Below, one piece after another: positions 17,137 to 29,213 of a stretch of DNA of 49,822 nt. The stretch is from Bacteroidales bacterium (GTDB taxonomy: Bacteria; Bacteroidota; Bacteroidia; Bacteroidales; F082). Both the position numbers and the translations under genes were made by a program. The notes under the pieces are model-generated. The model worked only from the letters and a program-made list of their open reading frames with translations, had not been told where the DNA came from and searched no databases. Within the stretch, counting starts at the first letter, position 1, and each line of letters begins with the position of its first letter. Location of the stretch: positions 1 to 49,822 of the forward strand of contig JAKIVD010000025.1 in assembly GCA_021647205.1 (NCBI GenBank), written 5' to 3'.

Positions 17137-18120
17137 ATGAAAGCACTAAAAATTCTCGGAACTGTCGTTCTTGTTATTCTGGCTTTGTTTTTCATTATCC
17201 CCCTGTTCCTCGCCGATCATGTGGCGGTGTCAGCTTCGCAGCTCATCAAGGCCAAACCGGTTACTGTTTTTCATCAGGTAAATACCCTGGATAACTGGAA
17301 AGGCTGGTCGCCCTTCGACGACGATTCGGCGATGGCCGTCAGCTATGAAGGTGCCAAATCGGGGGTAGGGGCAAAAATGGTTTGGTCTGGTAAAGAGAGC
17401 GGTACACTGACTGTTCTGGAAAGCAGGCCCTACAAGACGATTATAACCGACATTGTTTATGGACAGGATGGAACGACAAATGGCATTTGGCAATTTGAAG
17501 AAACACCTGAAGGTGTGATGGTTACCTGGACAACCGACATGAGGGCAATGAGTTATCCGTTGGAAAGATGGTTTGGCCTGGCCATGGAAGGCATGATGAA
17601 GCCCATGCTGACCAAAGGCCTCAACGACCTGAAAACTTTGGCCGAAGGAATGCCCGTACCACCTGAAATCAGCCTGCTTGAACTGAAGCCGCAAGCGGCA
17701 TTGGCCATTTACGATTCGGCTACATTGGATGGTATTGGCGATTTACTGACGAAAAACTATGGAAAGTTGATGAGTTACATCATGAAGAAAAAAATACCCA
17801 TCGCAGGCAAACCCTTTGCCGTTTACCACAATTGGGACCCTGCGGGCTTTATCCGCATCAGTGCCGGGGTTCCTGTTGAAAAGGCACCTAAAAAACTAAA
17901 AACCCCCATCACTTATTTTGAACTTCCCGGCGGGAAGGCTCTTTTTTCCCGGCATGTTGGTGGTTACAATACGGAAAACACCCACCAGGCAATCGATACT
18001 TACCTGAGGGATTTTAATTTTACACCCAAAGATTATATCTGGGAAGTATATGTTACCGATCCTGCTACCGAACCAGATTCAGCGAAATGGGAAACGGACA
18101 TTTATTACCCGCTAAAATAA
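17137..18120 (+). CDS. Membrane-anchored SRPBCC domain fused to GyrI-like effector-binding domain
   Basis: Residues about 5-28 form one transmembrane helix or uncleaved signal (ILGTVVLVILALFFIIPLFL). Residues about 30-170 match the SRPBCC (polyketide cyclase/START-like) fold, with VFHQVNTLDNWKGWSPF and a YPLERWFGLAMEGMMKPML helix that would line a hydrophobic cavity. Residues about 175-327 resemble the GyrI-like/AraC effector-binding domain, including GKALFSRHVGGYNTENTHQA and the terminal WETDIYYPLK. Both domains bind small amphipathic ligands, so a ligand-sensing or carrier role at the membrane is plausible but unproven. It has its own promoter box and a terminator-like hairpin downstream. 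Confidence 0.85.
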   Translation: MKALKILGTVVLVILALFFIIPLFLADHVAVSASQLIKAKPVTVFHQVNTLDNWKGWSPFDDDSAMAVSYEGAKSGVGAKMVWSGKESGTLTVLESRPYKTIITDIVYGQDGTTNGIWQFEETPEGVMVTWTTDMRAMSYPLERWFGLAMEGMMKPMLTKGLNDLKTLAEGMPVPPEISLLELKPQAALAIYDSATLDGIGDLLTKNYGKLMSYIMKKKIPIAGKPFAVYHNWDPAGFIRISAGVPVEKAPKKLKTPITYFELPGGKALFSRHVGGYNTENTHQAIDTYLRDFNFTPKDYIWEVYVTDPATEPDSAKWETDIYYPLK

Positions 18121-18191
18121 CCCGCCGGATGGACAGATACAGACTCCCTTCGGGCTGACAATACAGGATTAGAGTTGTCTAAACTCCACAT

Positions 18192-21819
<3,628 letters not shown>

Positions 21820-21919
21820 ATTGGTTTTTTTATTTTTCTCCTGCTTATTCCGATAATCACCGCTGCGTTATTTTTCTGCGCAACTCTGTGTCATCTGCGG
21901 GAGATCATCTTCCGCAAGT

Positions 21920-23185
21920 TTACCACCCGATTTCATCCCGGTTTACCGGCATGGTCATACAACGGGCGCCGCCCCCCCCTCTTGACAACTCATTGCCCTG
22001 AATGGTTACCACGACTTTTTTGTAGTCGTCCAAATCGTAATTTCCTTTTACAATGTCTTTCGCTGCCAGGACCTCAAAACCGTGTTTGCTGAGGGCTTCG
22101 ATGGTGTTAGTGTTTCTGGCATAACCAATAATTTTACCCGGTTCCAGTGCAAAAAAGTTGGCTCCGCTTTGCCACTGTTCGCGCTCCATGATGTAACGGT
22201 CATTTAATCCGCCGCAATAAACGGGCTCCAGGTCGATACCCAGTTTGCGCAGTGCTGTCAGCAGGTTGTCTTCTTCTTTAATGGAAGTTACTTTGTTGCC
22301 TTCCACGGTGATGTGGATGGTCAGGAAGCGGTGGGAGTTGATAATTAACGGTTCAAAAATCATACACTTTTCACGGTCGAGGAAAGTAAAAGTCATGTCG
22401 AGGTGAATGAATGATTCGGGTTTGTAGGGCAGTTCCTGGACAATAATATGCTGAACACCGGCTTTTGACTTTAAGTGTTCGATGAGCGCATCAATTCCCT
22501 GGGGGCTGGTGCGGCCGCCGTTACCAACCAGGAAAACATCCCCGCGTGCCACAATCACGTCGCCCCCTTCGATGGAAGCTTTCCCGCTTTTGTCGTAAAC
22601 CCTCACTGGATTTACCGTTTCCGCTTTGAAGACCGGATGATATTTAAAAACAGCATTCATAATGATGGCTTCCCTGTCCCTGACACGATTTGCCATCTTG
22701 CTGATCATTACTTCGTTTCCCATGGCAAAACTGGCGTCCCGTGTAAAAAAGAAATTGGGCAAAGGATTGATGCAATAGCGTTCATCGTCGAGAAACCGTG
22801 TGAGTGTATCTTTGTTCATCACGACCCCCTCAATCAACTGGTGGGCCAGGTCTTCATCGGGTATTTGTTCGATGAACTGGCAAACATCGTCCTGTTCGTG
22901 TTGTTCGTGTTTGCAAATCTTGGCAATGAGCCTGTGTTTGACTTTTTCGTCCCTGATGATTTCCGTTAATAATTCTTTAACCTCGAATACATGGGTGTGT
23001 TTTTTCAGCACGCCGATAAAATTATTGTACTCGGGCAAGGCAATAGAAAGGTTCAGGATGTCGCTGTACAAGGCCCGTTCTGCATTCTCAGGGGTCATGT
23101 TTTCCACTTCGGGGCCGGGAATGTGTACAATAACACCCTTCAGTTTCCCGATTTCAGACTTGATATTTATGGGCAGGTGTTCCAT
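21920..23185 (-). CDS. arcA: Arginine deiminase
   Basis: Hydrolyses arginine to citrulline and ammonia. The guanidino-modifying enzyme signatures are complete: NPLPNFFFTRDASF, IEGGDVIV, ESFIHLDMTFTFLD with the catalytic His, and the C-terminal nucleophile loop GGGGARCMTMPV with Cys near residue 409. Length (421 aa from ATG at 23185; a GTG one codon upstream is possible) is typical. Neither ornithine carbamoyltransferase nor carbamate kinase is adjacent, so this is not an arc operon and may serve nitrogen release, acid tolerance or arginine depletion. The catalytic-loop codons include a run of eight C on the plus strand (eight G in the gene), noted as a slippage-prone site. Confidence 0.92.
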   Translation of the reverse strand: MEHLPINIKSEIGKLKGVIVHIPGPEVENMTPENAERALYSDILNLSIALPEYNNFIGVLKKHTHVFEVKELLTEIIRDEKVKHRLIAKICKHEQHEQDDVCQFIEQIPDEDLAHQLIEGVVMNKDTLTRFLDDERYCINPLPNFFFTRDASFAMGNEVMISKMANRVRDREAIIMNAVFKYHPVFKAETVNPVRVYDKSGKASIEGGDVIVARGDVFLVGNGGRTSPQGIDALIEHLKSKAGVQHIIVQELPYKPESFIHLDMTFTFLDREKCMIFEPLIINSHRFLTIHITVEGNKVTSIKEEDNLLTALRKLGIDLEPVYCGGLNDRYIMEREQWQSGANFFALEPGKIIGYARNTNTIEALSKHGFEVLAAKDIVKGNYDLDDYKKVVVTIQGNELSRGGGGARCMTMPVNRDEIGW

Positions 23186-23292
23186 CACGAAGAAGTTGTT
23201 TTAAGTTGCTTAAGTTTAATTGATTTGAAATGTCAGCCGGCCGGTCATTCCGGTTCTTTTCCGGGTGCAAAGCAAAGGGTAAAAATACAAAA

Positions 23293-23802
23293 CTAATCGT
23301 TTTCGGGTGCAGGGTCGATGAAGTCGTAAGTGTTGCCCATAAAATCAAGAAAAGTAATGAAATCGCAATAGTTCAAAACAAGGCTTGCCGTATTGTCGTT
23401 GGGGTGAAAACTGATTTTATCGGCCGTCTGCAATTGCTCGTCCAAAAACAGGTGAACATGCTGCTCTTCGTCGTTAACCAGCCCGAAGGGAGAGACCGAG
23501 CCCGGTTTTACGCCAAGGTATTTCATCAGTCTTTTTGGGGAACCGAAGGTGAGTTTGCCCTGTTTGAGTTTTTGCTCCAGGCTGCGAATGGAGAACGGGG
23601 TCGTGTCTTTAATGATGACAAGGTAATGCCTGTTGCCTTTGTGGTTGCGGAAGAACAGGTTCTTGCAGTGCATGGCATCAATGTCTTTCCAGTATTCCAG
23701 CGCAGTTTCGATGGTATCCAGCGGTGGGTGTTCGAATACCTCGTACTGTATGCCCAATTCCCTGAGCCGGGAAAAAACCTTGTTTCTTGCTTCGGCGTTC
23801 AT
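23293..23802 (-). CDS. YbaK/ProX-family aminoacyl-tRNA deacylase (PrdX/ProXp-like)
   Basis: A 169-aa trans-editing enzyme that removes wrongly attached amino acids, typically alanine, from tRNA(Pro). Visible features: N-terminal LGIQYEVFEHPPLDTIETAL, the CKNLFFRNHKGNRHYLVIIK strand pair with the conserved Lys near residue 47, and RLMKYLGVKPGSVSPFGLVND, the family's substrate-pocket signature. PrdX-type length and the DTIETAL motif distinguish it from short YbaK. It lies 107 bp upstream of arcA in the same direction. Confidence 0.85.
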   Translation of the reverse strand: MNAEARNKVFSRLRELGIQYEVFEHPPLDTIETALEYWKDIDAMHCKNLFFRNHKGNRHYLVIIKDTTPFSIRSLEQKLKQGKLTFGSPKRLMKYLGVKPGSVSPFGLVNDEEQHVHLFLDEQLQTADKISFHPNDNTASLVLNYCDFITFLDFMGNTYDFIDPAPEND

Positions 23803-23870
23803 TTTAACTGCATTCTAAATACCTGAGTAACTGAGAGCTGCCAATAATCACCTTTGTCAAAAAGAACTTT

Positions 23871-23907
23871 TTTCAACTTTCAACTTTCAACTTTCAACTT
23901 TCAACTT
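23871..23907 (+). repeat. Tandem heptamer repeat (TTTCAAC)5
   Basis: Five exact copies of TTTCAAC plus TT fill the gap between two minus-strand genes, ending two bases before the lipoprotein stop codon. It may vary by replication slippage. No coding role. Confidence 0.9.
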
Positions 23908-23909
23908 AT

Positions 23910-25034
23910 TTAATCCACCCAGTCGGCAATAAACAAATTCGTGTTCCGTGTTCCGCCGTTGTTCCGGTTTGAAGAAAAGATGAGTTTTTTTCCGTCGTAG
24001 GAGAACATGGGAAAGGCATCGAAGATTTTGTCGAAAGTAATTTGTTCCAGACCGGTACCGTCAATGTTGATCATGTACAGGTTAAACTCGTAACCACGTT
24101 CTCCGGCATGGTTGGAACTAAAGATGATCTTCTTCCCCGAAGGGTGGAAAAACGGTGCCCAGTTTGCTTTCCCCAGGTTTGTAACTTTCGTTTTGTCGCT
24201 CCCGTCCAGCTTGCAGGTGTAGATTTCCATGTTGGTGGGCATCACCAGTCCCTGGCTCAGTAATTCTTTGTACTCTTTGACATCGGCTTCTGTTTTCGGG
24301 CGCGATGACCTGAACACAAGCCGGCTGCCGTCGGGCGAGAAGAAAGCGCCGCCATCATAGCCGAGCTCGTCGGTTATTTGTTTTACATTGCTGCCGTCGA
24401 TGTCGCAGGTGTACAATTCCAGGTCGCCACTGCGGTCGGAGGTAAACACGATTTTGTCGCCCTGTGCAGACACTGTGGCTTCGGCATCGTAGCCGGGACC
24501 GCTAATCAGCGTGTCAACAACTTCACCTTTGAGGTTGGCAACGTAAATATCAAAATCAGGATAAATGGGCCAGACATATTTTCCGTCGGTACGTCTTTCC
24601 GGATCGGGCGGGCAGGTATCACCACCTGAGCGTGTTGAGGCATAAATGACGGTGGTGTCCCCCGGCATGAAAAATGAACAAGTCGTCCGGCCAAGACCTT
24701 CGCTAAGCACCTTTGGCATTGACGTTTTCATATCGCCATCGGCAAAAGGAAAATAATATATCTGGTCGCACTTGCTGCCCCAGTCAGGGACTTTTGCCTG
24801 GAAAACAATCATGGAGTTGTCGAAGCTGAAATAGGCCTCGGCATTATCGCCGGCATCAGTTAACTGGCGGATGTTGGCCAGGTGTTTTTCCTGTGGATAA
24901 TGAACAGTTGTGTCGGGCTGTCCAGCATTGTTTCCGTGCGTTTTTTTCTGCTCTGACTGATTATTGTTGTCGCAAGAAGACAGGATAAACAAAAAGGAAA
25001 AAAGGGTTGTTAATGTGATAAGTGTACTTCTCAT
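23910..25034 (-). CDS. TolB-like beta-propeller lipoprotein
   Basis: A lipoprotein signal peptide ends in the lipobox LSSC (residues about 18-21), followed by a Ser/Gln/Lys-rich linker. The body (residues 55-370) is built of PD40/TolB-type propeller blades recognisable by SFDNSMIVFQAK, SAQGDKIVFTSDRSGDLELY, SPDGSRLVFRSSRP, HPSGKKIIFSSNHAG and SYDGKKLIFSSNRN. Such proteins sit on the periplasmic face of a membrane and bind partner proteins; no catalytic residues are evident. The gene has its own -7 box upstream. Function unknown beyond a protein- or ligand-binding scaffold. Confidence 0.87.
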   Translation of the reverse strand: MRSTLITLTTLFSFLFILSSCDNNNQSEQKKTHGNNAGQPDTTVHYPQEKHLANIRQLTDAGDNAEAYFSFDNSMIVFQAKVPDWGSKCDQIYYFPFADGDMKTSMPKVLSEGLGRTTCSFFMPGDTTVIYASTRSGGDTCPPDPERRTDGKYVWPIYPDFDIYVANLKGEVVDTLISGPGYDAEATVSAQGDKIVFTSDRSGDLELYTCDIDGSNVKQITDELGYDGGAFFSPDGSRLVFRSSRPKTEADVKEYKELLSQGLVMPTNMEIYTCKLDGSDKTKVTNLGKANWAPFFHPSGKKIIFSSNHAGERGYEFNLYMINIDGTGLEQITFDKIFDAFPMFSYDGKKLIFSSNRNNGGTRNTNLFIADWVD

Positions 25035-25074
25035 CTGAAAATAGTTAAATGGTTAAGGTTTGGTTTAAAGTTTG

Positions 25075-25082
25075 CAAAAATA
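25075..25082 (-). promoter_or_regulatory. -7 box TATTTTTG for the propeller lipoprotein
   Basis: Minus-strand TAnnTTTG match 41 bp before the ATG at 25034. The rest of the 189-bp gap toward uvrA shows nothing else definite. Confidence 0.45.
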
Positions 25083-25223
25083 GGTATAATTGTGTTGGGA
25101 AATCCGGCGTCTGACCAAATGTAGAGATCTAGCCCAAAATATGACGATTTAAGCGAAAATGATAAAGCGGAAAGCGGTTCTTCAAATGTTGATTTAGTAA
25201 CAGGTTTCAAACAGGAAAGTGTT

Positions 25224-28043
25224 TTAAACTATTCCCCTGAGGTAATTTCCGGTGTGTGAACCCTTACAATTGACCAGGTCTTCCGGAAGGCCTGCAAAAA
25301 TTAGTTGCCCCCCTTTTTCGCCCCCTTCGGGGCCAAGGTCAATAATCCAGTCTGCAGATTTTATGATTTCCATGTTGTGTTCAATGACAATGATAGAGTG
25401 GCCGTTCTCGATAAGCGCATTGAAGGAATTGAGCAATTTGCTGATGTCGTGGATGTGCAATCCGGTAGTGGGCTCGTCAAAGATGAAAAGGGTAGGGGAG
25501 GAGCCTGCCCCTTTTGACAGAAAGAACGCCAGTTTGACCCGTTGTGCTTCACCGCCGCTAAGGGTATTTGAAGGCTGCCCCAGCCGAAGGTAACCAAGTC
25601 CCACTTTCTCGAGCGGCTTTATTTTTTCAATGATTTTTTTCTCTGTTGCCCCCTCACTTTCTTTACTAAAAAATGCGATGGCCTGGGTGACGGTCATTTC
25701 AAGAATATCGGCAATATTTTTGTCATGATAATAAATTTCCAGTACTTCTTCTTTGAAGCGTTTTCCGCCACAGGCGTCACAGTTCAGGTGAATGTCGGCC
25801 ATGAATTGCATCTCCACTTTTATTTCCCCCTCGCCTTCACATTTTTCACAGCGCCCCCCGGGGATGTTAAATGAAAAGTAGCCGGGTTTGAAATTCCTGA
25901 TCCTGGCCAGTGGTTGCCTGGTAAATAGCTGACGGATTTCATCGTAGGCTTTCAGGTAAGTAGCCGGGTTGGAACGTGAGGAGCGGCCAATCGGGTTTTG
26001 GTCGATGTATTCCACAACGGCAACCCGGTGGATGTCGCCGCTAAGCAAAGTGTTTGGGCTGCCATTTAGGGCGTAATCGTCCAATTGCCTTTTGAGTGCC
26101 GGGAAAAGAATGTCTCTCACCAGTGTCGATTTTCCGGAACCGCTCACACCGGTAACCACATTCAGCACATTCAAAGGGATCTTAAGGTCGATATTTTTCA
26201 GGTTGTTGGCGTTTGCCCCTTTTATTTCGAGGTAATCGCGCCACTTTCTGCGTTGAGGGGGAAGTGGGATTTGTTTCCGTCCCGTGAGGTACAAAGCTGT
26301 ATAACTTTTGTTGTTGTTTTTGAGTTCGTCAAATGTTCCCTGAAAAACCAGTTCGCCGCCATGTTCACCGGCATCGGTACCAATGTCGATAATTTCATCG
26401 GCTTCGCGGATGACGGTCTCTTCGTGTTCAACAACGATGACGGTATTGCCAAGGTCGCGCAATTTTTTTAAAACGGTGATGAGCCTGCCGGTGTCGCGGG
26501 GGTGCAACCCGATGCTGGGTTCGTCAAGAATGTACATGGAACCGACCAGGCTGCTGCCGAGCGAGGTGGCCAGGTTGATGCGTTGGGATTCGCCTCCCGA
26601 CAAGGAGTTCGACAAGCGGTTTAAAGTAAGGTAGCCCAGTCCGACATCTTTCAGGAATTGCAGCCTGTTGGTAATTTCAATCAACAGCCGCCGGGCCACT
26701 TTGCTGTCGTGTTCGTTCAGTTCGATGGCTGTGAAAAATTGCAGGGCTTTGTCCAGTTCCATTATTACAATCCCCGAGATGGTTTTTCCGGCAACTTTTA
26801 CATAATTGGTTTCCTTTCTTAAACGTGTTCCTTTGCAATCGGGGCATGCTGTTTTTCCCCGGTAACGGGAAAACATTACCCGGTACTGGATTTTGTAGCT
26901 CTGTTCTTCCACAAACCTGAAAAAACCGTTGATGCCCTTAAAATTTTCGTTGCCTTCCCAAAGCAGCTCTTTTTGTTCAACTGACAGCTCGTTGTAAGGC
27001 TTGTGGACAGGGAAGTCGAAAAGGTAAGCATTGTTGATTAATTCTGTTTTCCACTCGCTCATTTTCTCCCCTTTCCAGCAAGCTACCGCACCATCGAAAA
27101 CCGACAAGCGTTTGTTGGGGACCACCAGGTCTTCACTGATGCCGATAATATTACCGAAACCCTCGCAGGTTTTGCAGGCGCCCAGCGGGTTGTTAAAAGT
27201 AAACATGTTTACTGATGGTTCTGAAAAAAGAATGCCGTCCAGCTCGAACTTGTTTGAAAACTCAACAGTTTGTTCTTTGCCCTTTACAGAATAGGTGAGG
27301 CGGCATTTACCTTCACCTTCATAGAAAGCAGTTTGTGCCGAGTCGGCGATTCGGGCCAGCAGGTCGGTATCGTCCTTTTCGACTTTTATCCTGTCAACAA
27401 CGAGAAAACAGTTCTCAGGTTTTGTGTCCTCGGTAACTTCTTCCAGCGCCTGCTCAATCCGTTTGGTGCTTCCTTTCGTCAGTATCCGGCTAAAGCCCTG
27501 TTGCATTAAAACCTGCAGCTGCTGGTCTAATTTACGGTCGTTGCTGATGGGCAAAGGCGAGCAGATTAATACATCTGTTCCTTCCGGAAGGGAAAGGATG
27601 TGATCAGCCACATCAGTTACAGTGTGCCGTTTGACAAGTCTTCCCGAAACCGGGGAATAGGTTTTGCCGATGCGGGCAAACAACAGTTTAATGTATTCGT
27701 AAACTTCGGTGGAAGTGCCGACTGTTGAGCGCGGGTTTCTTGTTTTTACTTTTTGTTCAATGGCAATGGCCGGGGAAATTCCATGGATGGCATCCACATC
27801 CGGTTTGTCCATGCGGCCCAGAAATTGCCTGGCATAGGAGCTCAGGCTCTCTACGTACCGGCGCTGTCCGTCGGCATACAAAGTGTCAAATGCCAGTGAT
27901 GACTTTCCCGAACCGGAAAGTCCAGTAATGACAACGAACTTGTTCCTGGGTATGGAAACGCTCAACCCTTTCAGGTTGTTGACCCGTGAATTTACTACTA
28001 CAATCGGGTTATCAACACCGGATTTTAAAGGGGTATCTTGCAT
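25224..28043 (-). CDS. uvrA: Excinuclease ABC subunit A
   Basis: Damage-recognition ATPase of nucleotide excision repair; a dimer loads UvrB at lesions. The 939-aa protein has two ABC modules: the first Walker A GLSGSGKSSLAF (about 43-54), the second GVSGSGKSTLV (about 636), signature motifs NSLSGGESQRI and NTLSGGEAQRV, and Walker B regions ILDEPSIGLH and FIFDEPTTGLH. Zinc-binding Cys pairs are visible (CKTCEGFG; CPDCKGTR; CEKCEGEGEIKVE with CDACGGKRF). Length matches housekeeping UvrA. It is divergent from the ECF sigma factor gene; back-to-back promoter boxes lie between. Confidence 0.97.
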   Translation of the reverse strand: MQDTPLKSGVDNPIVVVNSRVNNLKGLSVSIPRNKFVVITGLSGSGKSSLAFDTLYADGQRRYVESLSSYARQFLGRMDKPDVDAIHGISPAIAIEQKVKTRNPRSTVGTSTEVYEYIKLLFARIGKTYSPVSGRLVKRHTVTDVADHILSLPEGTDVLICSPLPISNDRKLDQQLQVLMQQGFSRILTKGSTKRIEQALEEVTEDTKPENCFLVVDRIKVEKDDTDLLARIADSAQTAFYEGEGKCRLTYSVKGKEQTVEFSNKFELDGILFSEPSVNMFTFNNPLGACKTCEGFGNIIGISEDLVVPNKRLSVFDGAVACWKGEKMSEWKTELINNAYLFDFPVHKPYNELSVEQKELLWEGNENFKGINGFFRFVEEQSYKIQYRVMFSRYRGKTACPDCKGTRLRKETNYVKVAGKTISGIVIMELDKALQFFTAIELNEHDSKVARRLLIEITNRLQFLKDVGLGYLTLNRLSNSLSGGESQRINLATSLGSSLVGSMYILDEPSIGLHPRDTGRLITVLKKLRDLGNTVIVVEHEETVIREADEIIDIGTDAGEHGGELVFQGTFDELKNNNKSYTALYLTGRKQIPLPPQRRKWRDYLEIKGANANNLKNIDLKIPLNVLNVVTGVSGSGKSTLVRDILFPALKRQLDDYALNGSPNTLLSGDIHRVAVVEYIDQNPIGRSSRSNPATYLKAYDEIRQLFTRQPLARIRNFKPGYFSFNIPGGRCEKCEGEGEIKVEMQFMADIHLNCDACGGKRFKEEVLEIYYHDKNIADILEMTVTQAIAFFSKESEGATEKKIIEKIKPLEKVGLGYLRLGQPSNTLSGGEAQRVKLAFFLSKGAGSSPTLFIFDEPTTGLHIHDISKLLNSFNALIENGHSIIVIEHNMEIIKSADWIIDLGPEGGEKGGQLIFAGLPEDLVNCKGSHTGNYLRGIV

Positions 28044-28062
28044 CGAAAAATTAAATTGGGCA

Positions 28063-28070
28063 CAAAATTA
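28063..28070 (-). promoter_or_regulatory. -7 box TAATTTTG for uvrA
   Basis: Minus-strand TAnnTTTG match 20 bp before the uvrA ATG, in the divergent uvrA-sigma intergenic region. No -33 TTG. Confidence 0.4.
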
Positions 28071-28078
28071 GAATTTTA

Positions 28079-28109
28079 TTTGGTCGTTTAAATTAATTGC
28101 CTATATTTG
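28079..28109 (+). promoter_or_regulatory. Bacteroidota sigma-type promoter for the ECF sigma gene
   Basis: TTTG (28079-28082), a 19-bp spacer and TATATTTG (28102-28109) form a textbook TTTG-N19-TAnnTTTG promoter. The start codon is about 100 bp downstream, leaving a leader of about 90 nt. Confidence 0.75.
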
Positions 28110-28208
28110 CATTACAGAAAAGATATTTTCATTTACCAACCAAAATACAGGAGGACGATTATCGAATAAACTTTTACCCTTTTTGTTTATAATCACAAAA
28201 CCGGTAAC

Positions 28209-28793
28209 ATGAGTTTAGCATCAAGCGAACAAGAACTGATCAGAGGATATCTGAACGGTAAGCACTCCTGTCTTCAAACACTTATTGAACGCCACCAGAA
28301 CCGACTGTATTCGTACATCTTTCTTTTGGTGAAGGACAAACAATTGGCAGATGACCTTTTTCAGGACACTTTTGTCAAAGTGATTAATACCCTGAAATTG
28401 GGTAAATACAAGGATGAAGGGAAGTTTATCCAGTGGGTCATGCGCATCGCCCACAACCTTGTGATTGACCATTTCAGAAAAGCCAGGAAAATCCCTTATG
28501 TGGAAAGTCATAATGCGGACTTTGACGTTTTTGACACCATCCAGCTTACCGACCCTTCCATCGAAGAACAATTGGTGATGAAGCAGATTCACTCCGATGT
28601 CAAAGGCCTCCTTCAGCATCTTCCCGAAGAGCAGAAAGAGGTCATACAATTGCGTTGTTATTCGGGTTTGAGTTTTAAAGACATTGCCGACCATACCGAA
28701 GTAAGCATCAACACAGCCCTGGGCCGTATGAGGTATGCTTTGATTAATTTGCGGAAATTGATTGAAGAAAAAAACCTTATTCTGACCAACTAA
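28209..28793 (+). CDS. RNA polymerase sigma-70 factor, ECF subfamily
   Basis: The 194-aa protein has region 2 (YSYIFLLVKDKQLADDLFQDTFVKVI, split here by residues 36-61, followed by FIQWVMRIAHNLVIDHFRKA) that binds the -10 element and core polymerase, and region 4 (LPEEQKEVIQLRC with the helix-turn-helix FKDIADHTEVSINTALGRMR, about 133-180) that binds the -35 element. No region 3 and no C-terminal extension. No anti-sigma factor or FecR is encoded next to it, so it is not a canonical Bacteroidota SusCD/FecIR unit. It is preceded by a strong housekeeping-type promoter. Confidence 0.92.
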   Translation: MSLASSEQELIRGYLNGKHSCLQTLIERHQNRLYSYIFLLVKDKQLADDLFQDTFVKVINTLKLGKYKDEGKFIQWVMRIAHNLVIDHFRKARKIPYVESHNADFDVFDTIQLTDPSIEEQLVMKQIHSDVKGLLQHLPEEQKEVIQLRCYSGLSFKDIADHTEVSINTALGRMRYALINLRKLIEEKNLILTN

Positions 28794-28915
28794 AGCAGAA
28801 CTGCCGCTTAGGGGGCACAATTCCAGTGAGATAAAACAGCTCTCGTCAATTTATTTTGTGCTGCTTTAAAATATTTTATTGAAGCGTTAAAATATTATCA
28901 CCGTTTGGGCGTTTA

Positions 28916-28947
28916 TTGATTAATGTTTAAACAAATCGATAAATTTG
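28916..28947 (+). promoter_or_regulatory. Promoter-like TTG-N21-TAAATTTG
   Basis: TTG (28916-28918), 21-bp spacer and TAAATTTG (28940-28947). It would start transcription at about 28954, essentially at the ATG pair (28951, 28954) of the small ORF, implying leaderless or near-leaderless expression, or use of an internal start. Confidence 0.45.
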
Positions 28948-28950
28948 CCT

Positions 28951-29136
28951 ATGATGAATTATTTTACTCCGGAAGAAACACGGGATATTCCCAAAAGTAA
29001 AAAAATCAAAAAAAGCCCGGCAATAACCGGATGCAAACCATCGCCATTAGCAATGCAATTTGTGTTTGGTTATGCTGCGGCGCTAACCGTTTTGAAAACA
29101 AAAAGCTTGGGAAGTTTAAAGGTCCTGCTCAACTGA
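28951..29136 (+). CDS. Small protein of unknown function (61 aa)
   Basis: Starts at ATG 28951 (MMNYFTPEETRDI) and ends 18 bp before an excellent terminator, which supports a real small transcript. The N-terminal half is charged (SKKIKKS); the C-terminal half is a probable hydrophobic helix (PLAMQFVFGYAAALTVLKTK). I cannot name a family. The gene lies downstream of the ECF sigma gene, but its own promoter-like sequence and terminator suggest it is separate. A regulatory or membrane-associated small protein is possible; coding status needs conservation evidence. Confidence 0.55.
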   Translation: MMNYFTPEETRDIPKSKKIKKSPAITGCKPSPLAMQFVFGYAAALTVLKTKSLGSLKVLLN

Positions 29137-29152
29137 TTGAAAGGAATCAGGG

Positions 29153-29189
29153 AAAAAACCGCAATCGGATAGATTGCGGTTTTTTTTTC
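29153..29189 (+). terminator. Strong intrinsic terminator
   Basis: ACCGCAATC (29158-29166), loop GGATA, GATTGCGGT (29172-29180), then nine T (29180-29188). Nine-bp perfect stem with U-tract: a textbook terminator for the small ORF and insulation of nth. Confidence 0.92.
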
Positions 29190-29213
29190 TTCATTTTTGC
29201 AGAAAAATATGCC

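Noticed and set aside
23871..23907. CRISPR-like array
   Set aside because: Repeat unit is 7 bp with no spacers; simple tandem repeat.
29031..29213. N-terminal extension of nth
   Set aside because: The frame runs through a perfect terminator; ATG 29214 matches the family start.
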